64,000 bases of DNA from Allobosea sp. 47.2.35 (GTDB taxonomy: Bacteria > Pseudomonadota > Alphaproteobacteria > Rhizobiales > Beijerinckiaceae): positions 62,001 to 126,000 of the forward strand of contig NZ_JANLGI010000004.1 in the NCBI RefSeq assembly GCF_024655635.1, written 5' to 3'. The notes below the pieces were generated by a model. The model was not told where the DNA came from. It worked only from the letters and a program-made list of their open reading frames with translations, and ran no database searches. Position 1 is the first letter of the stretch. The number at the start of each line of letters is the position of its first letter. Below, piece after piece: positions 1-7,468 of the stretch. A program made the position numbers and the translations under genes.

Positions 1-1
1 C

Positions 2-541
2 GTGCAGCAGCCCTCGCTGCGGCGTGGCTGGCTGACCCCGACCTATACGAGCGGCGAGCGTGACGAGGTTCTCGCGCTTGAACTCGTCGCCGAGATCCTC
101 GGCGGGGGCACGACCTCGCGGCTCTATCGCAAGCTCTGCGTCGAGGACGAGCTGGCCGCTGGCGCCAGCGCCTATTTCATGAGCTCGATGGTCGACCGCG
201 CCGCCTTCCAGATTTCCGCCAGCCCACGCCCCGGTGTCGAGATGGCGGCGATGGAGGCCGGGCTCGATGCGGCGCTCGCCGCCTTCCTGGCGGACGGACC
301 GACCGAACTGGAATTGGCGCGTGCCCGCACCCGGCTGGTTGCCGAGACGGTCTTCGCCCGCGACAACCAGTCCTCGCTTGCCCGCATCTTCGGCTCGGCG
401 CTCGCCGTCGGCGAAACTGTCGAGGACGTGCTCGCCTGGCCGCAGCGGATCGAGGCTGTCGGTCGCGATGCCGTGGTCGAAGCGGCGCGCCGTTACCTCA
501 AATCTGATCGCAGCGTCACCGGCCTGCTGCTGCCCGCCTGA
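2..541 (+). CDS. M16 family metallopeptidase, 3' part only
   Basis: This is the C-terminal 179 residues of an M16 (pitrilysin/MPP-like) zinc peptidase whose start lies before the window. The reading frame is open from the first complete codon; the GTG there is internal, not a start. Visible features are the typical second-half fold of M16 proteins, with GGGTTSRLYRKL near residue 35 and the closing segment FARDNQSSLARIFG. The zinc site would be in the missing N-terminal half. A second M16 protein that lacks a zinc motif follows 53 bases downstream. The two probably form the two-subunit periplasmic-type M16 peptidase seen in Sphingomonas, in which one subunit carries HxxEH and the other the substrate-binding Arg/Tyr pair. 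The pairing is inference. Confidence 0.85.
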   Translation: MQQPSLRRGWLTPTYTSGERDEVLALELVAEILGGGTTSRLYRKLCVEDELAAGASAYFMSSMVDRAAFQISASPRPGVEMAAMEAGLDAALAAFLADGPTELELARARTRLVAETVFARDNQSSLARIFGSALAVGETVEDVLAWPQRIEAVGRDAVVEAARRYLKSDRSVTGLLLPA

Positions 542-594
542 CACTGCCGTCTCACCGAACGGGCGGAGTTCCTGCTCCGCCGACAGGAAGCGAC

Positions 595-1890
595 ATGAAC
601 GCCCCGATTCCGACGCCCAAGCTCAATACGGCCGGCCCCGCCATCACCGTCCAGACCGTCCGCTCGCCCGGCGGTGTCGAGGCCTGGCTGGTCGAGGAGC
701 ACAGCCTGCCGCTGATCGCGGTCGATTTCGCCTTCGACGGTGGCGCCAGCCTTGACCCCGACAATGCCGCCGGCAGCGCCTACCTGATTTCCGGCCTGCT
801 CGACGAGGGCGCCGGCGATCTCGACGCCGAAGCCTTCCAGGGCCGCATGGCCGATCATGCGATCAGCATGGGCTTCGAGGCCCGACGCGATGATTTCCAC
901 GGCTATCTCCAGACGCTCTCGACCCATCGCGACACGGCTTTCGAGCTGCTGGGGCTGGCGCTCAACCAGCCGCGTTTCGATGCCGATGCGGTTGCGCGTG
1001 TCAGGGCGCAGGTCATCGCCGGCCTGCAGCGCCAGGCGAAGAACCCCGAGGTGATGTGCCGCAACGCGCTCTATGCCGCGGCCTTCCCGGGCCATGCCTA
1101 TAGCCGGCCTGAGAAGGGCGATATCGACAGTGTTTCCAGGCTGGAAGCGCCGGCGCTGAAGGCGCTGCGGCCCACGCTGCTGGATCGCGCCGGCCTCAAG
1201 ATCGTCGTGGTCGGGGATATCACCGCAGCCGAACTCGCCGGCCGCCTCGACGCGCTCTTCGGTGAATTGCCCAAGGGCGAGGTGCGGCCCCGCCCGGAGC
1301 AGCCCCTGCCGATCCAGGGGCTCGGCCAGACCCATGTCATCGATCTCGACGTGCCGCAGACCGTTTTGCGCTTCGTCGGCCCGGGGCTGATGTGGGACGA
1401 TCCCGATTTCATCACTGCCAGTGTGCTGAACCATATCCTCGGCGGTTCCGCCTTCACCTCGCGCCTGTTCATGGAAGTCCGCGAGAAGCGCGGCCTCGCC
1501 TATGGCGTCTCCTCCAGCCTGATGCCGATGCGCGAGAGTGCCATGCTGGTCGGCGGCACGGCCACCCGCAACGACCGCGCGGCCCAGTCGATGCAGGTCA
1601 TCCGCGAGGAGATGCTGAAGCTCGCCGAGGAAGGCCCGACCGAGCACGAGGTCGAGGAAGCCAAGCGCTACATCATCGGCTCCTATCCGCTGCGCTTCGA
1701 CACCTCGCCGAAGATCGCCGGCGAGTTGCTGGCGCTGGCACTGCGCGGCGACACGCCGGATTTCCTCGCCCGCCGCAACGGCCTCTTCGCGGCGGTCACG
1801 CTCTCCGACGTCAGGCGCGTCGCGAAGCGCTTGTTCGGCAACCCCGAACTGCTCGTCCAGGCGGTTGGCAAGCCCGTCGCGCTGGTCTGA
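595..1890 (+). CDS. M16 family peptidase-like protein, non-catalytic partner subunit
   Basis: A 431-residue M16-fold protein. At the place of the zinc motif it reads AYLISGLLDEGAGD, so HxxEH is absent and it cannot bind zinc in the usual way. The C-terminal half keeps the conserved FTSRLFMEVREKRGLAYG segment (about residues 290-310), whose Arg and Tyr bind substrate in related partner subunits. The gene lies directly downstream of another M16 gene (here partial), and the two are probably co-transcribed and form a heterodimer. The start ATG is 53 bases after the upstream stop. The family and the loss of the motif are seen in the sequence. The heterodimer is inferred from characterised bacterial M16 pairs. 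Confidence 0.85.
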   Translation: MNAPIPTPKLNTAGPAITVQTVRSPGGVEAWLVEEHSLPLIAVDFAFDGGASLDPDNAAGSAYLISGLLDEGAGDLDAEAFQGRMADHAISMGFEARRDDFHGYLQTLSTHRDTAFELLGLALNQPRFDADAVARVRAQVIAGLQRQAKNPEVMCRNALYAAAFPGHAYSRPEKGDIDSVSRLEAPALKALRPTLLDRAGLKIVVVGDITAAELAGRLDALFGELPKGEVRPRPEQPLPIQGLGQTHVIDLDVPQTVLRFVGPGLMWDDPDFITASVLNHILGGSAFTSRLFMEVREKRGLAYGVSSSLMPMRESAMLVGGTATRNDRAAQSMQVIREEMLKLAEEGPTEHEVEEAKRYIIGSYPLRFDTSPKIAGELLALALRGDTPDFLARRNGLFAAVTLSDVRRVAKRLFGNPELLVQAVGKPVALV

Positions 1891-1925
1891 AATAGCGTCG
1901 TCTTCTCGTCGATACGGATAGGTTC

Positions 1926-3251
1926 ATGCTTCAGCAAAGCTTCGATCTCGCGCTCGAATCCAAGGTCGGCAAGGGCGGCATTCCCGATGCGGCCTTCGAG
2001 ACGGCGCTGACCGATCTCAAGCCCGCGCTGGCGAAGCTGCAGGCACAAGCCAAGGACGGCTCGCTGCCGCTGCTGAAGCTGCCGAGCGACACCGCCGATC
2101 TCGGCCCCGTGAAGGCCGCCGCCGAACGGCTCAAATCCGGCGATACGACTGACGTGCTGGTGCTCGGCACCGGCGGTTCCAGCCTCGGCGGCCAGACGCT
2201 GGCGCAGCTCACCGGCTACGGCATCGCGGGCTTGTCGCAGTTCACCTCAGGCGTACGCGTCCATTTCATCGACAATCTCGACCCGGCGACCTATGCGGCG
2301 CTGCTCGCCAAGCTGCCGCTCAAGACGACCAAATTCGTCGCCATCTCGAAATCGGGCGGCACCGGCGAAACGCTGCTGCAATCGATCGCCGCGATCGAGG
2401 CCTTGCGCGGCGCGCATCTCTCGGATCAGCAGATCGGCACGCATTTCGAGGGACTGTCCGAGCCGGCCAAGCCCGGCAAGCTGCATCCCCTGCGGGCGCT
2501 GCTCGAACCCTTCGGCACGCCTTTCCTCGAGCACCACACCGATGTCGGCGGGCGCTATTCCGTGCTGACCAATTGCGGCCTGCTGCCGGCCGCCATGCTC
2601 GGCCTCGATATCGAGGCGCTCCGGCTCGGCGCCAGCCGCGCAGTGGCGCCGCTCTTCGCCGGCAAGGATGTCCGTGAGACGCCGGCAGCGGTCGGCGCCG
2701 CGCTCCATCTCGCCGCGATGCGCTCGGACAAGAACATCGCCGTACTCATGCCCTATGCCGACAAGCTCGCGCTGCTCACCCGTTGGTGGATGCAGCTCTG
2801 GGCCGAGAGCCTAGGCAAGGACGGGCAGGGCACGCAGCCTGTCGGCGCGCTCGGCCCGGTCGACCAGCATTCGCAGCAGCAGCTCTATCTCGCCGGCCCG
2901 AAGGACAAGTTCTTCACGGTCATCACCACCAGCGTGAAGGGCAAGGGCCCGCAGATAGACGCTGCCCTCGCTGAAAAGATCGGCCAGGTCGATTTCGCCG
3001 GCAAGACCATCGGCGACCTCGTGGCGGCACAAGGGGTCGCCATGATCGACACCTTCGCCAAGAACGGTTGCGCGGTGCGCCGTTTCCATGTCGAGCGCAT
3101 CGACGAGACCAGCCATGGCGAAATGCTGATGCATTTCATGCTGGAGACGATCCTGACCGGTTACGCGATGGGCGTGGACCCCTTCGACCAGCCGGCCGTG
3201 GAAGAAGCGAAGCTCCTCGCCAAGCGCTATCTTGCCGAAGGGCGGGCCTGA
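1926..3251 (+). CDS. pgi: glucose-6-phosphate isomerase
   Basis: A 441-residue phosphoglucose isomerase, which interconverts glucose 6-phosphate and fructose 6-phosphate in the cytoplasm for glycolysis and gluconeogenesis. It has the two SIS sugar-phosphate-binding folds. The phosphate loop GTGGSSLGG is at residues 81-89, SKSGGTGET at 141-149, the GGRYSVLTNCGL segment near 210, and the conserved QLWAESLGKDGQG with a following QHSQQQ near 300-320. The protein is shorter than the 550-residue E. coli type, as is usual for the compact bacterial branch. It is 35 bases downstream of the M16 gene on the same strand, but a functional link is not obvious. A palindromic repeat follows it. Confidence 0.95.
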   Translation: MLQQSFDLALESKVGKGGIPDAAFETALTDLKPALAKLQAQAKDGSLPLLKLPSDTADLGPVKAAAERLKSGDTTDVLVLGTGGSSLGGQTLAQLTGYGIAGLSQFTSGVRVHFIDNLDPATYAALLAKLPLKTTKFVAISKSGGTGETLLQSIAAIEALRGAHLSDQQIGTHFEGLSEPAKPGKLHPLRALLEPFGTPFLEHHTDVGGRYSVLTNCGLLPAAMLGLDIEALRLGASRAVAPLFAGKDVRETPAAVGAALHLAAMRSDKNIAVLMPYADKLALLTRWWMQLWAESLGKDGQGTQPVGALGPVDQHSQQQLYLAGPKDKFFTVITTSVKGKGPQIDAALAEKIGQVDFAGKTIGDLVAAQGVAMIDTFAKNGCAVRRFHVERIDETSHGEMLMHFMLETILTGYAMGVDPFDQPAVEEAKLLAKRYLAEGRA

Positions 3252-3273
3252 GCCGCGCTTTCTGGTAGGGGCG

Positions 3274-3381
3274 CGTCATGCTCGGGCTTGACCCGAGCAT
3301 CTCATGACACGAAGGCTCGGGAGCCTCTTTCGGAAAGAGATTCTCGGGTCGTCGCTGACGCGCCGCCCGAGAATGACGAGC
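3274..3381. repeat. intergenic palindromic repeat between pgi and mutL
   Basis: This spacer holds an inner hairpin, ATGCTCGGG at 3278-3286 pairing with CCCGAGCAT at 3292-3300. The ends, GTCATGCTCGGG and CCCGAGAATGAC, are nearly inverted copies of each other. It resembles dispersed intergenic palindromes of rhizobial genomes and the similar elements at 41.7 and 58.2 kb in this window. It may also act as a transcription terminator or mRNA stabiliser after pgi. Confidence 0.6.
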
Positions 3382-3406
3382 TTTTCCTGATGACCGCCAG
3401 AGTTCC

Positions 3407-5212
3407 ATGACCGTCCGCCGCCTTGATCCCGTTCTGGTCGACCGCATCGCCGCCGGCGAGGTGATCGAGCGGCCGGCCGCGGCCGTGAAGGAACTGGTCG
3501 AGAACGCGATCGATGCCGGGGCGCGGTCGATCGCCGTCACCATCCAGGGTGGCGGGCGCGAACTCATCCGGGTCGTCGACGATGGCGCCGGCATGACGCC
3601 GGACGACCTCGAACTCGCGGTCGACCGTCATGCCACCTCGAAGCTCCCCGACGGCGACCTCTTCGCCATCGACACGTTGGGCTTCCGCGGCGAGGCCTTG
3701 CCCTCGATCGGCTCGGTCGCCCGGCTTTCGATCGCGACGCGCCGTCGCGATGCGGCGCAGGGCTCCGGCCTTGTCGTCGAGGCCGGCGAGAAGGGTGTCG
3801 TCCGCCCCGTCGCCGCCGCGCCGGGCACGCGCATCGAGGTTTCGGACCTCTTCATCTTCACGCCGGCCCGCCTGAAATTCCTCAAGAGCGACCGCGCCGA
3901 AGCGCAGGCCGTCTCCGAGATGCTCAGGCGCCTTGCGATCGCCCATCCCGAGATCCGCTTCTCGCTCGAAGGCGAGCATATCAGCGCCTTCGACTGGCCG
4001 GCAGAACCGATCGGGGAGGAGGGCCTGCTGCGCCGCCTCGGCCGCGCGCTGGGCCGCGACTTTCCCGAGAATGCGCTGCGCATCGAGGCCGAGCGCGAGG
4101 GCTTCCGCATATCCGGCTTCGCCGGCCTGCCGACCTTCCATCGCGGCACCTCGGCCGGCGTGCATCTCTCCGTCAACGGCCGGCCCGTGCGCGACAAGCT
4201 GCTGCTCTCGGCGGTGCGCGGCGCCTATGCCGATGTCGTGCCCTCCGACCGGCATCCGGTGCTCTTCCTCGATATCGGCTGCGATCCGCGCTCGGTCGAT
4301 GTCAACGTCCACCCGGCCAAGAGCGAGGTCCGCTTCCGCGATCCGGCGCTGGTGCGTGGTCTCGTCGTCTCCGGCCTGAAGGCGGCGCTCGCCGCCGCCG
4401 GCCACCGCGCCACCACGACGGGCGGTGCCCGCACGCTCGATGCCTTCCGCGCCGTCTTGTCGATGGGCGGCAGCGGCAACGCGATCCCGCGCCCCGCCTT
4501 TCCGCAGGCGCCAAGCTGGAGCGCGCCGGCCGCGCTTCCGATGAGCACCCCGCAATCCGGCTTCTCGGATTTCGCGGCGCCCTCGGCCGATGCCCGCGCC
4601 CATCTCGCCGAGCCCTCGGCGGATGCGCTCGACCGGCCGCTCGGCGCCGCCCGTGCCCAGGTCCACGAGACCTATATCGTCGCCCAGACCCGCGAGGGCG
4701 TCGTCATCGTCGACCAGCACGCCGCCCATGAGCGCCTCGTCTATGAGCGCCTCAAGGCCGAGCGCGCCCGCAACGGCATCGCGCGCCAGCCCTTGCTGCT
4801 GCCGGAAGTGGTCGAGCTCGATCCCGTCGATGCCGACCGCCTGATCGCGGCGGGCAGCGAGCTCGAAAGCCTCGGCCTCGTACTGGAATCCTTCGGCCCC
4901 GGCGCCGTGCTGGTCCGCGAGGCGCCGAGCCAACTCGCCGGCGGCAATCTCCAGCGCCTCGTCCGCGATGTCGCCGATGCGCTGGCCGAGCATGGCACGG
5001 CTGGCTCGCTGGAACGCCGGCTCGACCATGTGCTCGCGACGATGGCCTGCCACAACTCGGTCCGCGCCGGCCGTCGCATGCGCCCGGAGGAAATGGACGC
5101 GCTGCTGCGCGAGATGGAGATCACGCCCAATTCCGGCCAGTGCAACCACGGCCGGCCGACCTATGTCGAGCTGAAGCTCAGCGATATCGAGCGGCTGTTC
5201 GGGCGGCGGTAA
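3407..5212 (+). CDS. mutL: DNA mismatch repair protein MutL
   Basis: A 601-residue MutL homologue. The N-terminal GHKL ATPase has Glu29 and Asn33 within [18 protein letters not shown] at about 58-63 and GFRGEALPS at 92-100. A variable linker follows (about 340-410). The C-terminal dimerisation domain carries the metal-dependent nicking motif [12 protein letters not shown] from residue 436, which fits DQHA(x2)E(x4)E, together with [12 protein letters not shown] and CNHGRP near residue 579. It should therefore nick the daughter strand itself, as expected in bacteria that lack MutH. It starts after the palindromic repeat downstream of pgi. Confidence 0.97.
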   Translation: MTVRRLDPVLVDRIAAGEVIERPAAAVKELVENAIDAGARSIAVTIQGGGRELIRVVDDGAGMTPDDLELAVDRHATSKLPDGDLFAIDTLGFRGEALPSIGSVARLSIATRRRDAAQGSGLVVEAGEKGVVRPVAAAPGTRIEVSDLFIFTPARLKFLKSDRAEAQAVSEMLRRLAIAHPEIRFSLEGEHISAFDWPAEPIGEEGLLRRLGRALGRDFPENALRIEAEREGFRISGFAGLPTFHRGTSAGVHLSVNGRPVRDKLLLSAVRGAYADVVPSDRHPVLFLDIGCDPRSVDVNVHPAKSEVRFRDPALVRGLVVSGLKAALAAAGHRATTTGGARTLDAFRAVLSMGGSGNAIPRPAFPQAPSWSAPAALPMSTPQSGFSDFAAPSADARAHLAEPSADALDRPLGAARAQVHETYIVAQTREGVVIVDQHAAHERLVYERLKAERARNGIARQPLLLPEVVELDPVDADRLIAAGSELESLGLVLESFGPGAVLVREAPSQLAGGNLQRLVRDVADALAEHGTAGSLERRLDHVLATMACHNSVRAGRRMRPEEMDALLREMEITPNSGQCNHGRPTYVELKLSDIERLFGRR

Positions 5213-5253
5213 GCCCCTATAAAGGGGGCGGGGTAGGCAGCGGGGAGACGGCG

Positions 5254-5679
5254 ATGGCGGGAGACAAGATTGTTCAGGCTACGTGTCACTGCAAAAGCGT
5301 TCGCTTCGAAGCGACATTGACCGACGGCATGAACACCGCGCGGCGCTGCGATTGCTCGTTCTGCCGGATGCGTGGCGCGGTGGTCGTTTCGGCGAGCGAT
5401 GTCCGAGTCGTCTTGGGTGAGGACACGCTCGGCGAGTACCAGTTCAACACCTGGACGGCGAACCACTTTTTCTGCCTGAGCTGCGGCATCTACACTCATC
5501 ACCAGCGCCGCTCGAACCCCGGTCAGCTCGGCGTGAACGTCGCCTGCATCGCCGGCGCGAGCCCCTTCGACTTCCGGGAGCTGCAGGTCAATGACGGCAT
5601 CAACCATCCCAGCGACATGCCCACTGGGTCAAAGCCGAGGGTCGCAGGGATTCTGCGATACGAGCCGAGCCAGGAATAG
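5254..5679 (+). CDS. GFA/CENP-V domain zinc-binding protein
   Basis: A 141-residue protein of the glutathione-dependent formaldehyde-activating (GFA)/CENP-V fold. The zinc-ligand pattern is complete: CHC near residues 11-13, CDCSFC near 31-36 and CLSCG near 75-79. The ATG at 5254 is chosen because GGGGAG lies just upstream; an earlier in-frame start would overlap mutL. Members of this family bind zinc through these cysteines, but most have no proven substrate, and the formaldehyde/glutathione role should not be assumed. Base composition is less GC-rich than mutL, like the two genes that follow, so it may belong to a transferred patch. Confidence 0.85.
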   Translation: MAGDKIVQATCHCKSVRFEATLTDGMNTARRCDCSFCRMRGAVVVSASDVRVVLGEDTLGEYQFNTWTANHFFCLSCGIYTHHQRRSNPGQLGVNVACIAGASPFDFRELQVNDGINHPSDMPTGSKPRVAGILRYEPSQE

Positions 5680-5720
5680 CCTCGGTAGTCGTGACTTCGC
5701 TTCGGAGCCAGGTATTCATG

Positions 5721-6095
5721 TTAGATCGGCCGGTAAACGCCGCGATCGATGTTCCAGAGTGTCATGCCGGCGTCAGCGGATTGCGGAAACCATTGCTCAT
5801 CGACAATGGCCTCAAGCTCGCGCCGCGCGGCGACGTAATCGACCGCGAGGTTGGCGCGGGCCGCGGCTAGACGGACCTGCATGTTGGGGTGGCCGAACAG
5901 CTTCATGAGGATACGCCTCTGATCGCCGGAGCGCGATTTGAGCTCGGTTTCCAAAGCCCAGCTTCTTTGGATCAACCGATTTGCTCTTGCGTTCGCGTTA
6001 CCCTCGATCGCGTCGTATTGTTCGATGCAGAGCTGCTCAAACAGAGCAAGAATTGCGGCGTTTGATAACGCCTTGAGATCTTGTTCATGTTTCAT
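5721..6095 (-). CDS. DUF2019 family protein, putative immunity protein
   Basis: A 124-residue soluble, mostly alpha-helical protein that matches the DUF2019 pattern as I know it: a central QRRILMKLFGHPNMQVRLAAA segment in which a short helical repeat follows a variable N-terminus. It overlaps the 3' end of the upstream nuclease-like gene by four bases (ATGA), so the two are translationally coupled. DUF2019 proteins are frequently found beside toxins, and the position and small size suggest that it neutralises the neighbour. The family call is fairly safe. The immunity role is inference. Codon use is less GC-biased than in the flanking core genes. Confidence 0.7.
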   Translation of the reverse strand: MKHEQDLKALSNAAILALFEQLCIEQYDAIEGNANARANRLIQRSWALETELKSRSGDQRRILMKLFGHPNMQVRLAAARANLAVDYVAARRELEAIVDEQWFPQSADAGMTLWNIDRGVYRPI

Positions 6096-6826
6096 TTGAG
6101 CACCTTGATCTCGCGAAGGGCTTGATGACCCACCCGAACATGCTCTGCCCAGTCTCTGCCACGAAGGTAGTCGCGCGGAGCTAGCATGTTGAAATCTGGA
6201 CTTTGTCGGCTGTACCAGCCCGTGATCTCGTGATGCTTATATCGTGGAATGCTGACGACGTTGTCCATGCCGTCGATAGCGGAGCGCGAAAAACCTTCGC
6301 GGCTTCCCGCGCCCTGCTCGACGATATGGTGGTCCTCATACCCCGGCCGCCTTTTGCCTGCCTGTTCCTGAAGTTCTCCGAGCGATTTCGGTTCGTCCTG
6401 ATAGGATCGGATCGAGGGCCATTCCGTGTAAAGCCAGTGACCGGCTTCGATCGCCGTGACGACGGCGCCGATTGGTCCGGCCCTTCTGAGCGCCTGGCGT
6501 GCGATCGCCTTTGCCAGAGCCTTCGCGGCCTTGGTCTTCGCCTGTCGGTCTTGGGGTGGGTCCTTGACGGGATCGAGCGCCGGGCCGCCATTGTCGCCGA
6601 TCCCCGGCTGCCGGCTTTGACTGCCGCCCTCGCCGCCGCCCCACTGGCCGCCTTCCGGACTGCCCGCCGGCACACGCGGTTGGTCCGGGTTAAAGCCGCC
6701 CTTTTCGACAAGCGCCTGCAAACGAACGAGGGCGCGCATCAAGCGTTCGCCAGCGAGGTGGCACGCGAGGGTATGGCGGGCCATCAATATAGGCCCGCGA
6801 GGTTCGATGGATTGAAAGATTGGCAT
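6092..6826 (-). CDS. putative HNH-type nuclease toxin
   Basis: A 244-residue protein of three parts. An N-terminal stretch contains NPDQPRVPAGSPEGGQW near residues 46-62, a motif I associate with rhizobial and phage-derived proteins carrying variable C-termini. A Gly/Pro- and Lys/Ala-rich linker follows, including AKTKAAKALAKAIARQALRRAG near residue 100. The C-terminal domain has GYEDHHIVEQ near 162-171, then NVVSIPRYKHHEITGWYS, which resembles the His-His...Asn...His layout of HNH/His-Me finger toxin nucleases. No signal peptide or secretion domain is visible. The downstream DUF2019 gene overlaps it by four bases. A toxin-immunity unit is likely but unproven. The start could also be the ATG at 6784. 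Confidence 0.6.
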   Translation of the reverse strand: MPIFQSIEPRGPILMARHTLACHLAGERLMRALVRLQALVEKGGFNPDQPRVPAGSPEGGQWGGGEGGSQSRQPGIGDNGGPALDPVKDPPQDRQAKTKAAKALAKAIARQALRRAGPIGAVVTAIEAGHWLYTEWPSIRSYQDEPKSLGELQEQAGKRRPGYEDHHIVEQGAGSREGFSRSAIDGMDNVVSIPRYKHHEITGWYSRQSPDFNMLAPRDYLRGRDWAEHVRVGHQALREIKVLK

Positions 6827-6904
6827 CCAGCGCTTGATCTCCGCGGCGGATGCGGAGATTAAGCGCGGAAACGGAGACGGGGATAAGTGATTGGCAGGCC
6901 CGCC

Positions 6905-7465
6905 CTATAAGGCTCGCAGCACCAACACCTGCGTCTCGCCGTAAGCCCGCCGCTCCAGCTCCTCGAAGCCTTCGGGCAGGCTGATCTCGGCATCCGCCGC
7001 CTCTTCCAGCACGATCAGGGCATCGGGCGCGAGCCAGCCGCCTTCGCGGGCCGAGGTGAGCGCCTTCTCGCCGAGCCCCTTGCGATAGGGCGGGTCGCAG
7101 AAGACGAGCCCGAACGGCGCCATGCCGGTGATCGGGCCGAGCTTGGTCGCGTCGCGGCGGAAGATGCGGCTGAAGCCGGCCAGCCCCAGCGCCATCTGGT
7201 TCTCGCGGATGATGCCGCGCGCCTCGGTGCCGTCATCGACCAAGAGCGCGAAGCCCGCGCCGCGCGACAAGGCCTCGAAGCCGAGCGCGCCCGTGCCGGC
7301 GAAGAGATCGAGCACGCGCGCGCCCTCGACTGCATCGCCATAGGCATGGACGAGCACGTTGAACAGGGATTCGCGCAGGCGGTCCGAGGTCGGCCGGATG
7401 CTGCCGATCCCTGGTTTCGGGCCGGCCAGAGGCCGGCCGCCCAGGCGTCCGCCGACGATCCGCAT
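6905..7465 (-). CDS. rsmD: 16S rRNA (guanine(966)-N(2))-methyltransferase RsmD
   Basis: A 186-residue SAM-dependent methyltransferase that modifies G966 of 16S rRNA during 30S subunit assembly. It opens with MRIVGGRLGGRPL and RPTSDRLRESLFNVL, the family signature. The SAM-binding motif I is VLDLFAGTGALGFEAL (51-66), and the catalytic DPPY is at 124-127. Length is normal for the family. It begins 3 bases after the stop of the upstream pseudouridine synthase gene, so the two form an RNA-modification operon. Confidence 0.95.
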   Translation of the reverse strand: MRIVGGRLGGRPLAGPKPGIGSIRPTSDRLRESLFNVLVHAYGDAVEGARVLDLFAGTGALGFEALSRGAGFALLVDDGTEARGIIRENQMALGLAGFSRIFRRDATKLGPITGMAPFGLVFCDPPYRKGLGEKALTSAREGGWLAPDALIVLEEAADAEISLPEGFEELERRAYGETQVLVLRAL

Positions 7466-7468
7466 CGC

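Noticed and set aside
3302-5149. 615-residue open frame on the minus strand across mutL
   Set aside because: It is the shadow of mutL: high GC keeps stops rare in the opposite frame. The translation is rich in Arg, Ala, Glu and Gly with no domain, while mutL has all its motifs.
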